A DNA stretch of 64,000 bases, taken from contig NZ_JAHHZM010000005.1 of assembly GCF_018642165.1 (NCBI RefSeq), positions 248,001-312,000 on the forward strand, given 5' to 3'. This DNA comes from Echinicola shivajiensis (lineage in GTDB: Bacteria; Bacteroidota; Bacteroidia; Cytophagales; Cyclobacteriaceae). The notes under the pieces are model-generated. The model did no database searches and had not been told where the DNA came from. It worked only from the letters and a program-made list of their open reading frames with translations. Positions 54,499-63,183 of this stretch are shown piece after piece. Position numbers and translations under genes: made by a program. Numbering within the stretch: the stretch's first letter is position 1; each line of letters begins with the position of its first letter.

Positions 54499-54530
54499 GG
54501 TGTGGAGCTGGCGGTATGTGGATCGAACTC
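54499..54530 (-). other. tmRNA/tRNA 3'-end-like remnant (possible att site)
   Basis: On the minus strand, GAGTTCGATCC is followed by CCGCCAGCTCCA. The latter looks like the 3' end of a Bacteroidota tmRNA (acceptor stem pairing with GGGGCTG), and GTTCGATC looks like a T-loop. The intervening bases do not form a proper T-stem, so this is at best a degraded fragment. No integrase gene is nearby. Confidence 0.3.
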
Positions 54531-54629
54531 TTTTTGGGATGAAATGGAAATGATAGAGAAGCTTATGGTTTTGGGGAAGTTTGGAGAGGAGCCACTATAG
54601 TTTGTTGTAAACGTAAGGTCCTTTTATTC

Positions 54630-54794
54630 TTACTCATTGGTGTGTTTTAAAGGTGAATAATCTTCTATCTTAATTTCATCTATTGATCTGTCGACCATTG
54701 CTGAATTAAAAGATAATGACCCCTTGTAATCAAATGCCAGAAAACGATGAATAGAAAGAAGGATGTGAAAATAAATTATTACAGGTATAGTTAT
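54630..54794 (-). pseudogene. short open frame remnant of unknown protein
   Basis: A 54-codon minus-strand frame, without a usable start codon, ends with protein-like sequence (FDYKGSLSFNSAMVDRSIDE, then IKIEDYSPLKHTNE and a stop). It lies in an otherwise empty 621-base gap. I do not recognise the family; it may be the degraded end of a lost gene. The rest of 54531-54969 shows nothing I can name. Confidence 0.3.
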
Positions 54795-54969
54795 TTAAAT
54801 GCCCATATTTTTTAGTGAATACCTTTAATTAGTAAATAAAAGAAAATGAGAGGAATGTATTGATAAATAAAACTCTTTTGAATAAAAATTGTGGTAAATT
54901 GAAAGATTTGTCAGAACCCCTTTTCCTCTGAATATTTAATATAGCGTTTGTTTTATTACAAATGTTAAT

Positions 54970-56031
54970 ATGATAAATTTCAAAGTTGTAGCTTACAGTT
55001 TCTTCATGCTTTTAACAATTATAAGTTGTGAAGAGGCTTCTATAAAATCTGACTTTTCCAATAGAAATGATAGTGAATCATTAGTTGATTTGTCAGTCAA
55101 GAGAAAGGGAATGGTCTGGGTAAATGGTGGAGATTTTTATATGGGAACTAATGATAAAAATTCCTATCCTCAGGAAAGACCAGCTATAAAAAAAATCGTC
55201 GAGGGGTTTTGGATGGATCGGACTGAAGTGACCAATGCAAGTTTTAAAGAATTTGTTTATGAGACAGGATATATAACAGTAGCGGAAAGGAAACCAGACT
55301 GGATGGAATTGAAGAGAAACCTCCCAGAGGGAACAAGTAAACCAGATGATTTACTAGTACCAGGCTCTCTGGTGTTTGAAATGCCTGAGGATTCAGTAGG
55401 TTTGAATGATATATTATTATGGTGGAAATGGGTGCCCGGAGCTAATTGGAGAAATCCTGAAGGTCCTGGAAGTAATATTGAAAACAGAATGAACCATCCT
55501 GTTGTCCATATTGCCTTCGAGGATGCAGAAGCCTATGCAAAATGGGCTGGAAAGAGGTTGCCTACTGAAGAAGAATGGGAATTTGCTGCTAAAAGTGGGA
55601 AATTAGAAAATTCTAGGTATGCTTGGGGCAATGAGTTTAGACCAAATGGAAAAATCATGTCAAATACCTTTCAAGGAAATTTTCCCTATGAAAATTGGGT
55701 AGAGGATGGTTTCGAAGCAACAGCCCCTGTGATGCAGTTTCCTCCCAATGCTTTAGGACTTTATGATATGATAGGCAATGTATGGGAGCTTACAGCCGAT
55801 TGGTATGATGCCCTTGCCCTTATGCGAATTTCCAGGGATCTTCCCGCACTAGATACTAACTTGTCTAAATGTTATAACCCTGAAAACCCTAACGCCATTG
55901 AGAAAGTGATTAAAGGAGGATCATTTCTATGTGCAGATGATTATTGTGTGAATTATAGGCCTAGCGCAAGGAGAGGGCAAGATATTTATTCTGGCACCTC
56001 TAATATTGGATTTAGGTGTGTTGCCAATTGA
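54970..56031 (+). CDS. formylglycine-generating enzyme family lipoprotein
   Basis: FGE/SUMF1-type protein of 353 residues with a lipoprotein signal (lipobox IISC, Cys20). The FGE fold shows GMVWVNGGDFYMGTND, EGFWMDRTEVTNASFKEFV, AYAKWAGKRLPTEEEWEFAA, GNVWELTADWYD and, near the end, GGSFLCADDYCVNYRPSARR. Cys321 and Cys326 occupy the positions of the catalytic Cys pair of true FGEs, which convert a sulfatase Cys to formylglycine. A Cys-type sulfatase is encoded at 61732. Its predicted envelope location suggests it could act on exported sulfatase, which is unusual; it could also have another role. Confidence 0.82.
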   Translation: MINFKVVAYSFFMLLTIISCEEASIKSDFSNRNDSESLVDLSVKRKGMVWVNGGDFYMGTNDKNSYPQERPAIKKIVEGFWMDRTEVTNASFKEFVYETGYITVAERKPDWMELKRNLPEGTSKPDDLLVPGSLVFEMPEDSVGLNDILLWWKWVPGANWRNPEGPGSNIENRMNHPVVHIAFEDAEAYAKWAGKRLPTEEEWEFAAKSGKLENSRYAWGNEFRPNGKIMSNTFQGNFPYENWVEDGFEATAPVMQFPPNALGLYDMIGNVWELTADWYDALALMRISRDLPALDTNLSKCYNPENPNAIEKVIKGGSFLCADDYCVNYRPSARRGQDIYSGTSNIGFRCVAN

Positions 56032-56372
56032 ATCAAGTTAATTTCTAGAAATAAACACCCCTCTTTCAAATATACCGCCCTAAACTTCTGCTAAATTAAA
56101 AGTAAGAATGAGAGGAAATTTAAGTTAAAAAAAAAATATGGCATGTCACCTTTAAAATAGTCATAGTGGAATTGATACCAAACGCTGATTGTGGGATAGA
56201 TGGAGAAAGTATGCCTTTATGAAAATATGAATCTGTCAAAATGCCCAATGATATTTTTGAAAAGCCTGTAATACCGAATACTCATATATTTTGAATAATT
56301 ATTCATAAATGGATAGTCTTTTTTCATAGAGATTAGGGTGTTAATTTATTTATAACCCAAAATCCATTTATT
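56032..56372. other. 341-base gap with no recognisable feature
   Basis: AT-rich intergenic DNA between the FGE-like and GH-A-like genes. It contains short A/T runs but no gene, clear promoter or strong hairpin. Confidence 0.5.
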
Positions 56373-57314
56373 ATGAATCTTTTAAAAAAGTGGGCCATAG
56401 CGATTGTGTTGGCTTTATTGAACTTTTCCTGTTTGTCTTCGGGTAGCGAGCCTGTTGAAGCGAATCAAGTTTATGCTGCTGCTGCCAAGTTTTCGGTTGA
56501 GAAGGAATACAAAGGCAATCTTGAAATTGTACTGGGTGATGTAAAACAGGCCTTTATCAAGGAGAAACTCTCAACTAAGGAGCAAATTGAGAATTTGGTA
56601 AAGGGGTTCAAGTACGAATTCAAAGTGGATGGGATTAGAATTCCAATTTTTCCGGAAGGACATATGAAAAAAGAACAGCGTTTTCTTTTACATTATTTAG
56701 TAGCCAGATGCAAGGCTGAAAAATTATTGCTTTTTGCCAATCCTGCAAACCATTTGGGAGGGGTAAGAATTGCTAACGGAGATTTAAGCAATACAAACTC
56801 AGTAAAAGGTGACATGGCCAAAAGTGATCAACTAATCCAAGTAATAAAAGATTTTTCGGAAGAGTACGAAGTTGATTTTATCTCTCCATTTAATGAGGAT
56901 AACAGTCCTGATGGAGCATGGACTGTAGCTCAAATCAATGATATTTATGCTAATTTATATGAAAATGTAAATGGTGCCCAACTTGTAGGATCTGATGTAT
57001 GGGGGATTCCTGCCGGAATAGAGTATTTGGACAAAACAGATATCCTTCAATATGTAGCCGTGTCCACCACCCATAACCTAGGTTTTAACCATGGAAGATG
57101 GCAGGAGTTTATCAACAAATCTAATGGCCTTCCTGTTTGGGATTCCGAAACCAATATGAATAAAAAATTCCCTGATAGAGCCAGAAGGATTGAAGCAGCT
57201 ATTAATAATGGAGTAGATGGCTTAGTGCTTTATAATTCATGGAATATGATCAATTTAAACACTGGAGAGATTGGACCAAATGGACAGCAATTCAGGGATT
57301 ACTATTTAAAATAA
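56373..57314 (+). CDS. clan GH-A-like glycoside hydrolase lipoprotein, family unassigned
   Basis: A protein of 313 residues with a lipoprotein signal (lipobox NFSC). The sequence matches a small (beta/alpha)8 retaining hydrolase: GIRIPIFPEGH, LLLFANPANHLGG, then DFISPFNEDNSPDGAW with Asn174-Glu175 as the clan GH-A acid/base pair, VGSDVWG, and LPVWDSETN with Glu259 as a predicted nucleophile. It ends with LVLYNSWNMINLNTG. It recalls GH30/GH39-like enzymes but I cannot place it in a known family. The gene lies alone, followed by a terminator, amid PUL genes, so it presumably acts on the same glycan. Confidence 0.65.
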   Translation: MNLLKKWAIAIVLALLNFSCLSSGSEPVEANQVYAAAAKFSVEKEYKGNLEIVLGDVKQAFIKEKLSTKEQIENLVKGFKYEFKVDGIRIPIFPEGHMKKEQRFLLHYLVARCKAEKLLLFANPANHLGGVRIANGDLSNTNSVKGDMAKSDQLIQVIKDFSEEYEVDFISPFNEDNSPDGAWTVAQINDIYANLYENVNGAQLVGSDVWGIPAGIEYLDKTDILQYVAVSTTHNLGFNHGRWQEFINKSNGLPVWDSETNMNKKFPDRARRIEAAINNGVDGLVLYNSWNMINLNTGEIGPNGQQFRDYYLK

Positions 57315-57336
57315 AATATATCTACAAAGAGTATGT

Positions 57337-57395
57337 GGCCTGACATTTTTGAAGTTAAAAGCATCTCAAATGGCAGGCCTTCTTGTGTGTTTTTT
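57337..57395 (+). terminator. terminator after the GH-A-like gene
   Basis: GGCCTGACATTT pairs with AAATGGCAGGCC (57337-57348 and 57368-57379, two internal mismatches), followed after nine bases by a T-rich run. Confidence 0.6.
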
Positions 57396-57592
57396 GCAAT
57401 TTAATATGATCGAAATCATTTGGATAAAATGCCAGTTCGATTGACAAAGGAAATAAAATACATTCTTAATCCACCTATTTCAGCAATGGCGCACCTTTGA
57501 TGTATAATTAATATTCTTTGATTAAATTTTAATAATGAATAAAATCTCTTCAGATTAATTTTGAGATAGGTTCTAAAAACAGTTTGCCCAAA

Positions 57593-59653
57593 ATGAGTTA
57601 CCAAAAGATCGGTTTGATAATATTTTTATTTCTTGTTTTTGCATGTTCAAATCCTAAGACTGAATCCAAGAAGTTTCCAAACTCATCTCTCCAAGAAGTA
57701 TCTTTCGAAGAGGTGGTTTTAAAGGACGATTTTTTTCAACCAAAAGCTAAAGTGGTGGGAGAAGTCACTATTCCCCATCTTTTGGATATTGCCGAAAATC
57801 AGGGAAAAATAGATAACTTCAGGATTGTGGCTGGCGAAAAGCAGGGAAAGCTATCTCTTTATAATGCACCGGATTCTGATGTGTATAAATTAATAGAGGC
57901 TGCAGCTTATTATTTGCACCAATTTGAAGACCCCGATCTTGAAAACCGCATAGATGAAATTATCAGGGTGATTTTAGCTGCCCAAGCTGAAAATGGTTAC
58001 CTGCATACTCAGTATATGTTGGATTTTGATGATCCGGCAGCTCCCTCCAGGGACAATAAGAAAGTAAAGACTTTCGGATTTGGACCCGAAAACCAATGGG
58101 AGTCGCTCAGTGACAATTGGCCTTTCGCCTACAGCCAGCTTTATTGCGCAGGTCATTTAATGGAAGCTGCTGTAGCTTACTACCGTGCTACAGGCAAAAG
58201 GGATTTTTTGGATGGAGCCATTAAGTTTGCTGATTTGATTGTTAAGGTGTTTGATGAGGAGAAGGTAAAAGGATACGCCGATCATCCTCAGGTAGAAATA
58301 GGTTTGATGAAAATCTATGAGTTAACTGAAGACAAACGATATTTGGATATGGCTGACCTTTTTAGCCGCTATGTGCGGTTTAGCAGACCCGTGGATTTAC
58401 ATCAGGAATTAAATGTTTTGCCATTGCAGGAACAAACCCAAGCCTATGGGCACTGTGTTCGCACAGCCTATATTTATTCAGGAGCTACCGATGTGGTAAG
58501 AGCGAAAGGAAGCGATGATTTAAAAGAGGCCTTAATGGCTATTTGGGAGAATGTGGTTTCTTCTAAAATGTATGTTCATGGGGGAACGGGTAATGGTACT
58601 CATGCCGAACAACATGGAGAATCTTATGATCTTCCCATTAGAGCAACTTATTCTGAAACATGTGCTAATATCGCCCAAGGGCAATGGAACCACCGTCTTA
58701 ATCTTTTGACAGGAGAGGGCAAGTTCCACGATATAGTGGAAATAGAAGCTTTTAACTCGGCATTGTCTGGGATAAGTCTGGACGGTAAACACTATTTCTA
58801 TTCCAATAAACTAAACTTGGATATGGATAATAGGAAGAACCAGCACACCGGGGTGAGAAGTTCTTATTTGTTTTGTTGCCCTTCAAAAGTCCCCGGCTTC
58901 GTAGCAGGCATGGGAAGGTGGATATATGCAAAAGGCAATAATGAATTGGTAATTAACCAATACATAGGTAGTGAAGTGAAAACCACCCTTTCCGAAGGGG
59001 AAGAGATTTCCCTGGAATTATCAACTGATTATCCATTTGGGGGAGAGGTCAAAATTCATATTAACGAGGCACCAGAAGGAGAGTTAAACCTAAAATTGCG
59101 TATTCCTTCATGGAACCGAAGCCAAGATTTTATTCCCAATAGTCCTTATAAATTTAAAACACCTAATGAAAATAATGGAGGTTTTGAATTGGCCATTAAT
59201 GGGGAAGAAATTAAGTTGCCAAAACAGGAAAGTGGATATTTGATATTAAGTAGGGCATGGAAAAATGGAGATGAAATACAGCTTTTATTCAACATGCCTG
59301 CCCGTAAAATATATACTAGTCCAGAATTAAAGGCCAATTCTGGTAGGGTGGTACTTTCCAAAGGCCCACTGGTTTATACTCTTGAAGGACTGGATAATGA
59401 TTTTGACCTGAGGGAATTTGTCCTTCCAGCATCCCATCAAATAAGCAGTCAATATGATCCTGAAATATTGGGAGGTACCGTGGTGCTTTCTGGTCATGGA
59501 ATAGCAGAAGGTAAGGAAGTTGAGTTTACAGCTGTTCCTTATTATTTATGGCAAAATAGGGGTGTTTATCCTTTAAGAACAATAGTCGTGGAGAATCCGG
59601 AAAAGGTCCGTGAAGAAATTGAAAAAGAAGAAAAACTCAATACCAATGGTTAA
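57593..59653 (+). CDS. GH127 glycoside hydrolase lipoprotein (first of tandem pair)
   Basis: A GH127 enzyme of 686 residues with a lipoprotein signal (FAC lipobox) and an (alpha/alpha)6 barrel followed by beta-sandwich domains. The metal/catalytic set of GH127 is present: Glu355 and Cys357 in TYSETCANIAQGQWNHR, and Cys428-Cys429 in YLFCCPSKVPGF, where the first Cys is the nucleophile in HypBA1. Known activities are beta-L-arabinofuranosidase and, in marine members, 3,6-anhydrogalactosidase. The ATG at 57593 follows an in-frame TTG at 57584. Its 3' end overlaps the next gene by eight bases (ATGGTTAA). Confidence 0.9.
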   Translation: MSYQKIGLIIFLFLVFACSNPKTESKKFPNSSLQEVSFEEVVLKDDFFQPKAKVVGEVTIPHLLDIAENQGKIDNFRIVAGEKQGKLSLYNAPDSDVYKLIEAAAYYLHQFEDPDLENRIDEIIRVILAAQAENGYLHTQYMLDFDDPAAPSRDNKKVKTFGFGPENQWESLSDNWPFAYSQLYCAGHLMEAAVAYYRATGKRDFLDGAIKFADLIVKVFDEEKVKGYADHPQVEIGLMKIYELTEDKRYLDMADLFSRYVRFSRPVDLHQELNVLPLQEQTQAYGHCVRTAYIYSGATDVVRAKGSDDLKEALMAIWENVVSSKMYVHGGTGNGTHAEQHGESYDLPIRATYSETCANIAQGQWNHRLNLLTGEGKFHDIVEIEAFNSALSGISLDGKHYFYSNKLNLDMDNRKNQHTGVRSSYLFCCPSKVPGFVAGMGRWIYAKGNNELVINQYIGSEVKTTLSEGEEISLELSTDYPFGGEVKIHINEAPEGELNLKLRIPSWNRSQDFIPNSPYKFKTPNENNGGFELAINGEEIKLPKQESGYLILSRAWKNGDEIQLLFNMPARKIYTSPELKANSGRVVLSKGPLVYTLEGLDNDFDLREFVLPASHQISSQYDPEILGGTVVLSGHGIAEGKEVEFTAVPYYLWQNRGVYPLRTIVVENPEKVREEIEKEEKLNTNG

Positions 59654-61739
59654 TCAGTTAAATACTAAATATTGGTTAAATCCTTGTTTTGGCTTCGTTC
59701 TGGTAATGATGTTTTTTTGGGCTTGTTCAGAAAAGAATGCTCCAGAATCCAGCAAAGATGAATTGTACCCTTATGCAGTATTTCAAGCAGTTCCTTTCAG
59801 TGAGGTAAAGATCAAGGATAGTTTTTGGAGTCCAAAAATTGACACTATAGCCCAAAAAACGCTTCCACTTGTCTGGAACTTGGCCAAGGCCCAGGGACGC
59901 ATGGAAAACTTTAAAATTGTGGCTGGTCTGTCAGATAAGGAATACGCCATTCGAAACAGCCCCGATGCCCCTGTTCATAAGTTAATTGAAGCAGCTGCAT
60001 ATACTTTAACCAATGCGGAAAATCCAGGTTTGGAAGCTGCAATCGACAGTATTATCCATATAATGGAGTTGGCTCAATCTCCAAACGGTTATCTCCATAC
60101 CCAGTTTATGCTGGACAAGGATGATCCTCGGGCACCCACCAAAAAGAAGGCCATCAAAACTTTTGGTTTTGGAAAGGAGGATCAGTGGAAGTCAGCATAT
60201 ACGGAATGGCCCCATGGTTACAGTCAGCTGTTTACTGCTGGACATATGTTTGAAGCGGCTGTAGCATATTATAGGGCCACTGGTAAAAAAAGCTATTTGG
60301 AGATGTCCATAAAACTTGCGGACCATTTGCTTGACAAATTCCAAGATGAAGAATTTCTAAAAAACTATGCTGATCACCCGGAGGTGGAAATAGGCTTGAT
60401 GAAATTGTATGAGGTGACAGGCAAGCAGGAATATGTGGGTTTGGCGAATAGGATCAGCCGTCATGTGAAATTTGTTCGGCCAGTGGACCTCAATAAAGAG
60501 CAAGCCATTTTGCCATTAGATCAGCAGAGGGAAGCTTTTGGACATTGCGTGAGGACAGCTTATGTCTATTCAGGGGCTACTGATGTGGTGATGGCCACTG
60601 GGGATAAGGAACTGGAAAAAGCCATGCACAGCTTATGGGACAATATTGTGGGCAAAAAAATGTATATCCATGGTGGAACTGGCAATGGCTCATCAGCTGA
60701 GCAACATGGTTTTGATTATGATCTACCCATTTATCCAACCTATAGTGAGTGCTGTGCCAATATTGCTCAGGGCCAGTGGAATCACCGTATGAATTTATTA
60801 ACAGGGAATGCTAAGTATGCAGATTTGTTGGAGCATGAAATGTACAATGCCGCCCTTTCGGGAATCAGTCTTGATGGACAGAAGTTCTTTTATTCCAATA
60901 AACTTAATGTAGGTCTCGAAGGACGGAAAGGAAAACACGGAGGTGTTAGGGAAACCTATTTCTTTTGTTGCCCCTCTAAGCTTCCGAGCTTTGTTTCAGG
61001 AATAGGGAAGTGGATTTATGCTAAATCACATAATACTTTGGTTGTAAACCAGTACGTAGGTAGCAAATTGGTTACCAGGGTTGGAAAGGATGATTTTAGA
61101 ATGAAAATGAAATCTGCTATCCCTTGGGAAGGAAGCGCTGAACTGACAATTGAACAGCCTACTTCAAAGGAGATGACCCTTAAGCTGAGAGTGCCAAGTT
61201 GGGTGAGATCGAATCAGCCATTTCAGGATGGACTGTATTATTTTGAAAGAGATTACAAAAACCAATTTGCCATCATGTTAAACGGGACCGAAATGTCTCA
61301 GCCGAAGATTGAGGAAGGTTATATCAGCATTACCAAGAAATGGAAAAAGGGAGATCAGGTCACTATTTACTTCAATATGCCTATTAGAAAAGTACTTTCA
61401 GATCCCAAACTTGTCTTCAATAAGGGGAGAGTAGCCTTGATGCGCGGTCCTTTGCTTTATTGTTTAGAGGGGGCTGACAACCATTTTGATGTTACAAGGT
61501 TCGTGCTTAATGAAAACCAAGCTGTGGAGGCAGGTTATGATGATGATCTATTGGGAGGAACTGTTGTCTTGACCGGTTTAGGTAGTGTTGCTGACGATAA
61601 TGTGAATTTTAAAGCCATACCATACTTTTTGTGGCAAAACAGAGGCATCCATAAAATGGCTACCCTTTTGATTCGAAATCCTAAAGAAATCTATCAAGAA
61701 GATGATTCACTTAATAATGAACACAATACGAATGGCTAA
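59646..61739 (+). CDS. GH127 glycoside hydrolase lipoprotein (second of tandem pair)
   Basis: A 697-residue paralogue of the preceding GH127 protein, similar along its whole length. Signal peptide with lipobox WAC (Cys29-like position), then Glu368, Cys369 and Cys370 in TYSECCANIAQGQWNHR, and Cys441-Cys442 in YFFCCPSKLPSF. The spacing Glu-to-CC is 73 in both copies. The product ends in NTNG, like its neighbour. The start is inside the previous stop (ATGGTTAA); a GTG at 59610 is in frame but would overlap more. Extra residues at the N-terminus mark divergence after duplication. Confidence 0.9.
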   Translation: MVNQLNTKYWLNPCFGFVLVMMFFWACSEKNAPESSKDELYPYAVFQAVPFSEVKIKDSFWSPKIDTIAQKTLPLVWNLAKAQGRMENFKIVAGLSDKEYAIRNSPDAPVHKLIEAAAYTLTNAENPGLEAAIDSIIHIMELAQSPNGYLHTQFMLDKDDPRAPTKKKAIKTFGFGKEDQWKSAYTEWPHGYSQLFTAGHMFEAAVAYYRATGKKSYLEMSIKLADHLLDKFQDEEFLKNYADHPEVEIGLMKLYEVTGKQEYVGLANRISRHVKFVRPVDLNKEQAILPLDQQREAFGHCVRTAYVYSGATDVVMATGDKELEKAMHSLWDNIVGKKMYIHGGTGNGSSAEQHGFDYDLPIYPTYSECCANIAQGQWNHRMNLLTGNAKYADLLEHEMYNAALSGISLDGQKFFYSNKLNVGLEGRKGKHGGVRETYFFCCPSKLPSFVSGIGKWIYAKSHNTLVVNQYVGSKLVTRVGKDDFRMKMKSAIPWEGSAELTIEQPTSKEMTLKLRVPSWVRSNQPFQDGLYYFERDYKNQFAIMLNGTEMSQPKIEEGYISITKKWKKGDQVTIYFNMPIRKVLSDPKLVFNKGRVALMRGPLLYCLEGADNHFDVTRFVLNENQAVEAGYDDDLLGGTVVLTGLGSVADDNVNFKAIPYFLWQNRGIHKMATLLIRNPKEIYQEDDSLNNEHNTNG

Positions 61740-63144
61740 AGTTAGAATTATCCAAAATAAGGGTTTTAGGAGTTTATGGTATGTCTTTGTTCTTCTGTTG
61801 ATGGCATCAAATGAGCTGTTAGCTCAAGAAAAGACCAATGTAATCGTGTTTATAGCTGATGATCTAGGATGGGAAGACATAGGTGTCTATGGAAATCCTT
61901 CAGTTCATACACCTAATATGGACAGACTGGCTAAAGAGGGGATGATGTTCAACCGTTTTTTTCTAACAGCAAGTTCTTGTAGCCCAAGTAGATCAAGTAT
62001 TTTGACAGGCTTGTATCCTCATAGTACAGGGGCGATGAACCTACATGAAAATATGTCTCCAGATGTTCCATTATTGGTGGAGCCCCTTAAACAGGTAGGC
62101 TATTTTAATATGCTTGTGGGCAAATCACATGGAACGAATAACAAGGATGTTTTGGGGAAATTCGACTATGTGGACAAGGTAAACTGGGCCAGGCCTTGGG
62201 AGATGGGGAATATGTGGTTGAGGGCGCTGGAAAACCGACCAAAAGATCAGCCTTTTTTTCTATGGGCAGCATCCATAGATCCTCATAGACCTTTTGGCCA
62301 AGGGGAATATCCTTATTTTCATGATCCGGATAGTATTATGCTGCCATCTTATTATCCAGACCTACCGGAAATTAGAAAAGAACTGGCTGAATATTATGAT
62401 GAGATCAGCCGTTTTGACCATCATATTGGAATGGTGCTGGATCAATTAGAGAAAGAGGGGATTCTAGAAAATACCTTGATCATAGTTTTAAGTGATAATG
62501 GAAGGGCATTTTCTCAAGCCAAAACCAGAATAAATTCTCCTGGCTTGAAATCACCCCTGATCATCAGGTATCCCAAAATGATCCATGCAGGCAGTGAATG
62601 TAATGCCTTGGTAAGTGCAGTGGACTTAAGCCCAACCATTTTAGACTTTGTAAATACCGCTGAGCTACCAGGGGCCCAAGGCAAAAGCTTTTTGTCTTTG
62701 TTGAAGGGGGAAAAAGATGTTTTCAGGGAATATGCCTATGGGGAACATAACTGGCATTCCTTGAAGGCTTTTGAAAGGGTGGTCATCACCGATGACTATA
62801 TGATGATAAAAAACTGGCTACCAGAATTTGAAGCTTCCGGTCCCGGAGATGTGGTTCGAGAACCTTCCTATCAAGCTATGAGGAAATTGTTTGAGCAAGG
62901 TGGGTTAGCAGAGAAATTTTCAGACTCTTTTATCAGTCCCAGACCTGCTATGGAATTGTTTGATTTGAACAAGGACCCTCTGACCTTGTACAATTTGGCT
63001 GGTTTAAGTGCTTATCAAACCGAGCTAAAAAGCTTGGTTGCCGAGTTGGAAAAGTGGATGAAAAACACCGGTGATGAATTCCCTGGAGAAGCTGCATTGA
63101 AGGGGGATTTGATCGATAGGAGATCAGGACAAAAACTGGATTAG
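61732..63144 (+). CDS. sulfatase (S1 family, Cys-type)
   Basis: Exported formylglycine-dependent sulfatase of 470 residues. Signal peptide ending at LLAQ, then VIVFIADDLGWEDIG with metal-binding Asp pair and SSCSPSRSSILTG, in which Cys83 is the residue converted to formylglycine. Further family blocks are MLVGKSHG, SIDPHRPF and VLSDNGRAF. Its start overlaps the second GH127 gene by eight bases (ATGGCTAA). It would desulfate a galactan or similar glycan before exo-hydrolysis. The S1 subfamily was not determined. The FGE-like protein encoded at 54970 is a candidate activator. Confidence 0.92.
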   Translation: MAKVRIIQNKGFRSLWYVFVLLLMASNELLAQEKTNVIVFIADDLGWEDIGVYGNPSVHTPNMDRLAKEGMMFNRFFLTASSCSPSRSSILTGLYPHSTGAMNLHENMSPDVPLLVEPLKQVGYFNMLVGKSHGTNNKDVLGKFDYVDKVNWARPWEMGNMWLRALENRPKDQPFFLWAASIDPHRPFGQGEYPYFHDPDSIMLPSYYPDLPEIRKELAEYYDEISRFDHHIGMVLDQLEKEGILENTLIIVLSDNGRAFSQAKTRINSPGLKSPLIIRYPKMIHAGSECNALVSAVDLSPTILDFVNTAELPGAQGKSFLSLLKGEKDVFREYAYGEHNWHSLKAFERVVITDDYMMIKNWLPEFEASGPGDVVREPSYQAMRKLFEQGGLAEKFSDSFISPRPAMELFDLNKDPLTLYNLAGLSAYQTELKSLVAELEKWMKNTGDEFPGEAALKGDLIDRRSGQKLD

Positions 63145-63183
63145 ACATTAACTTAATAAATAAAATTCAATCAAACAGAAATA

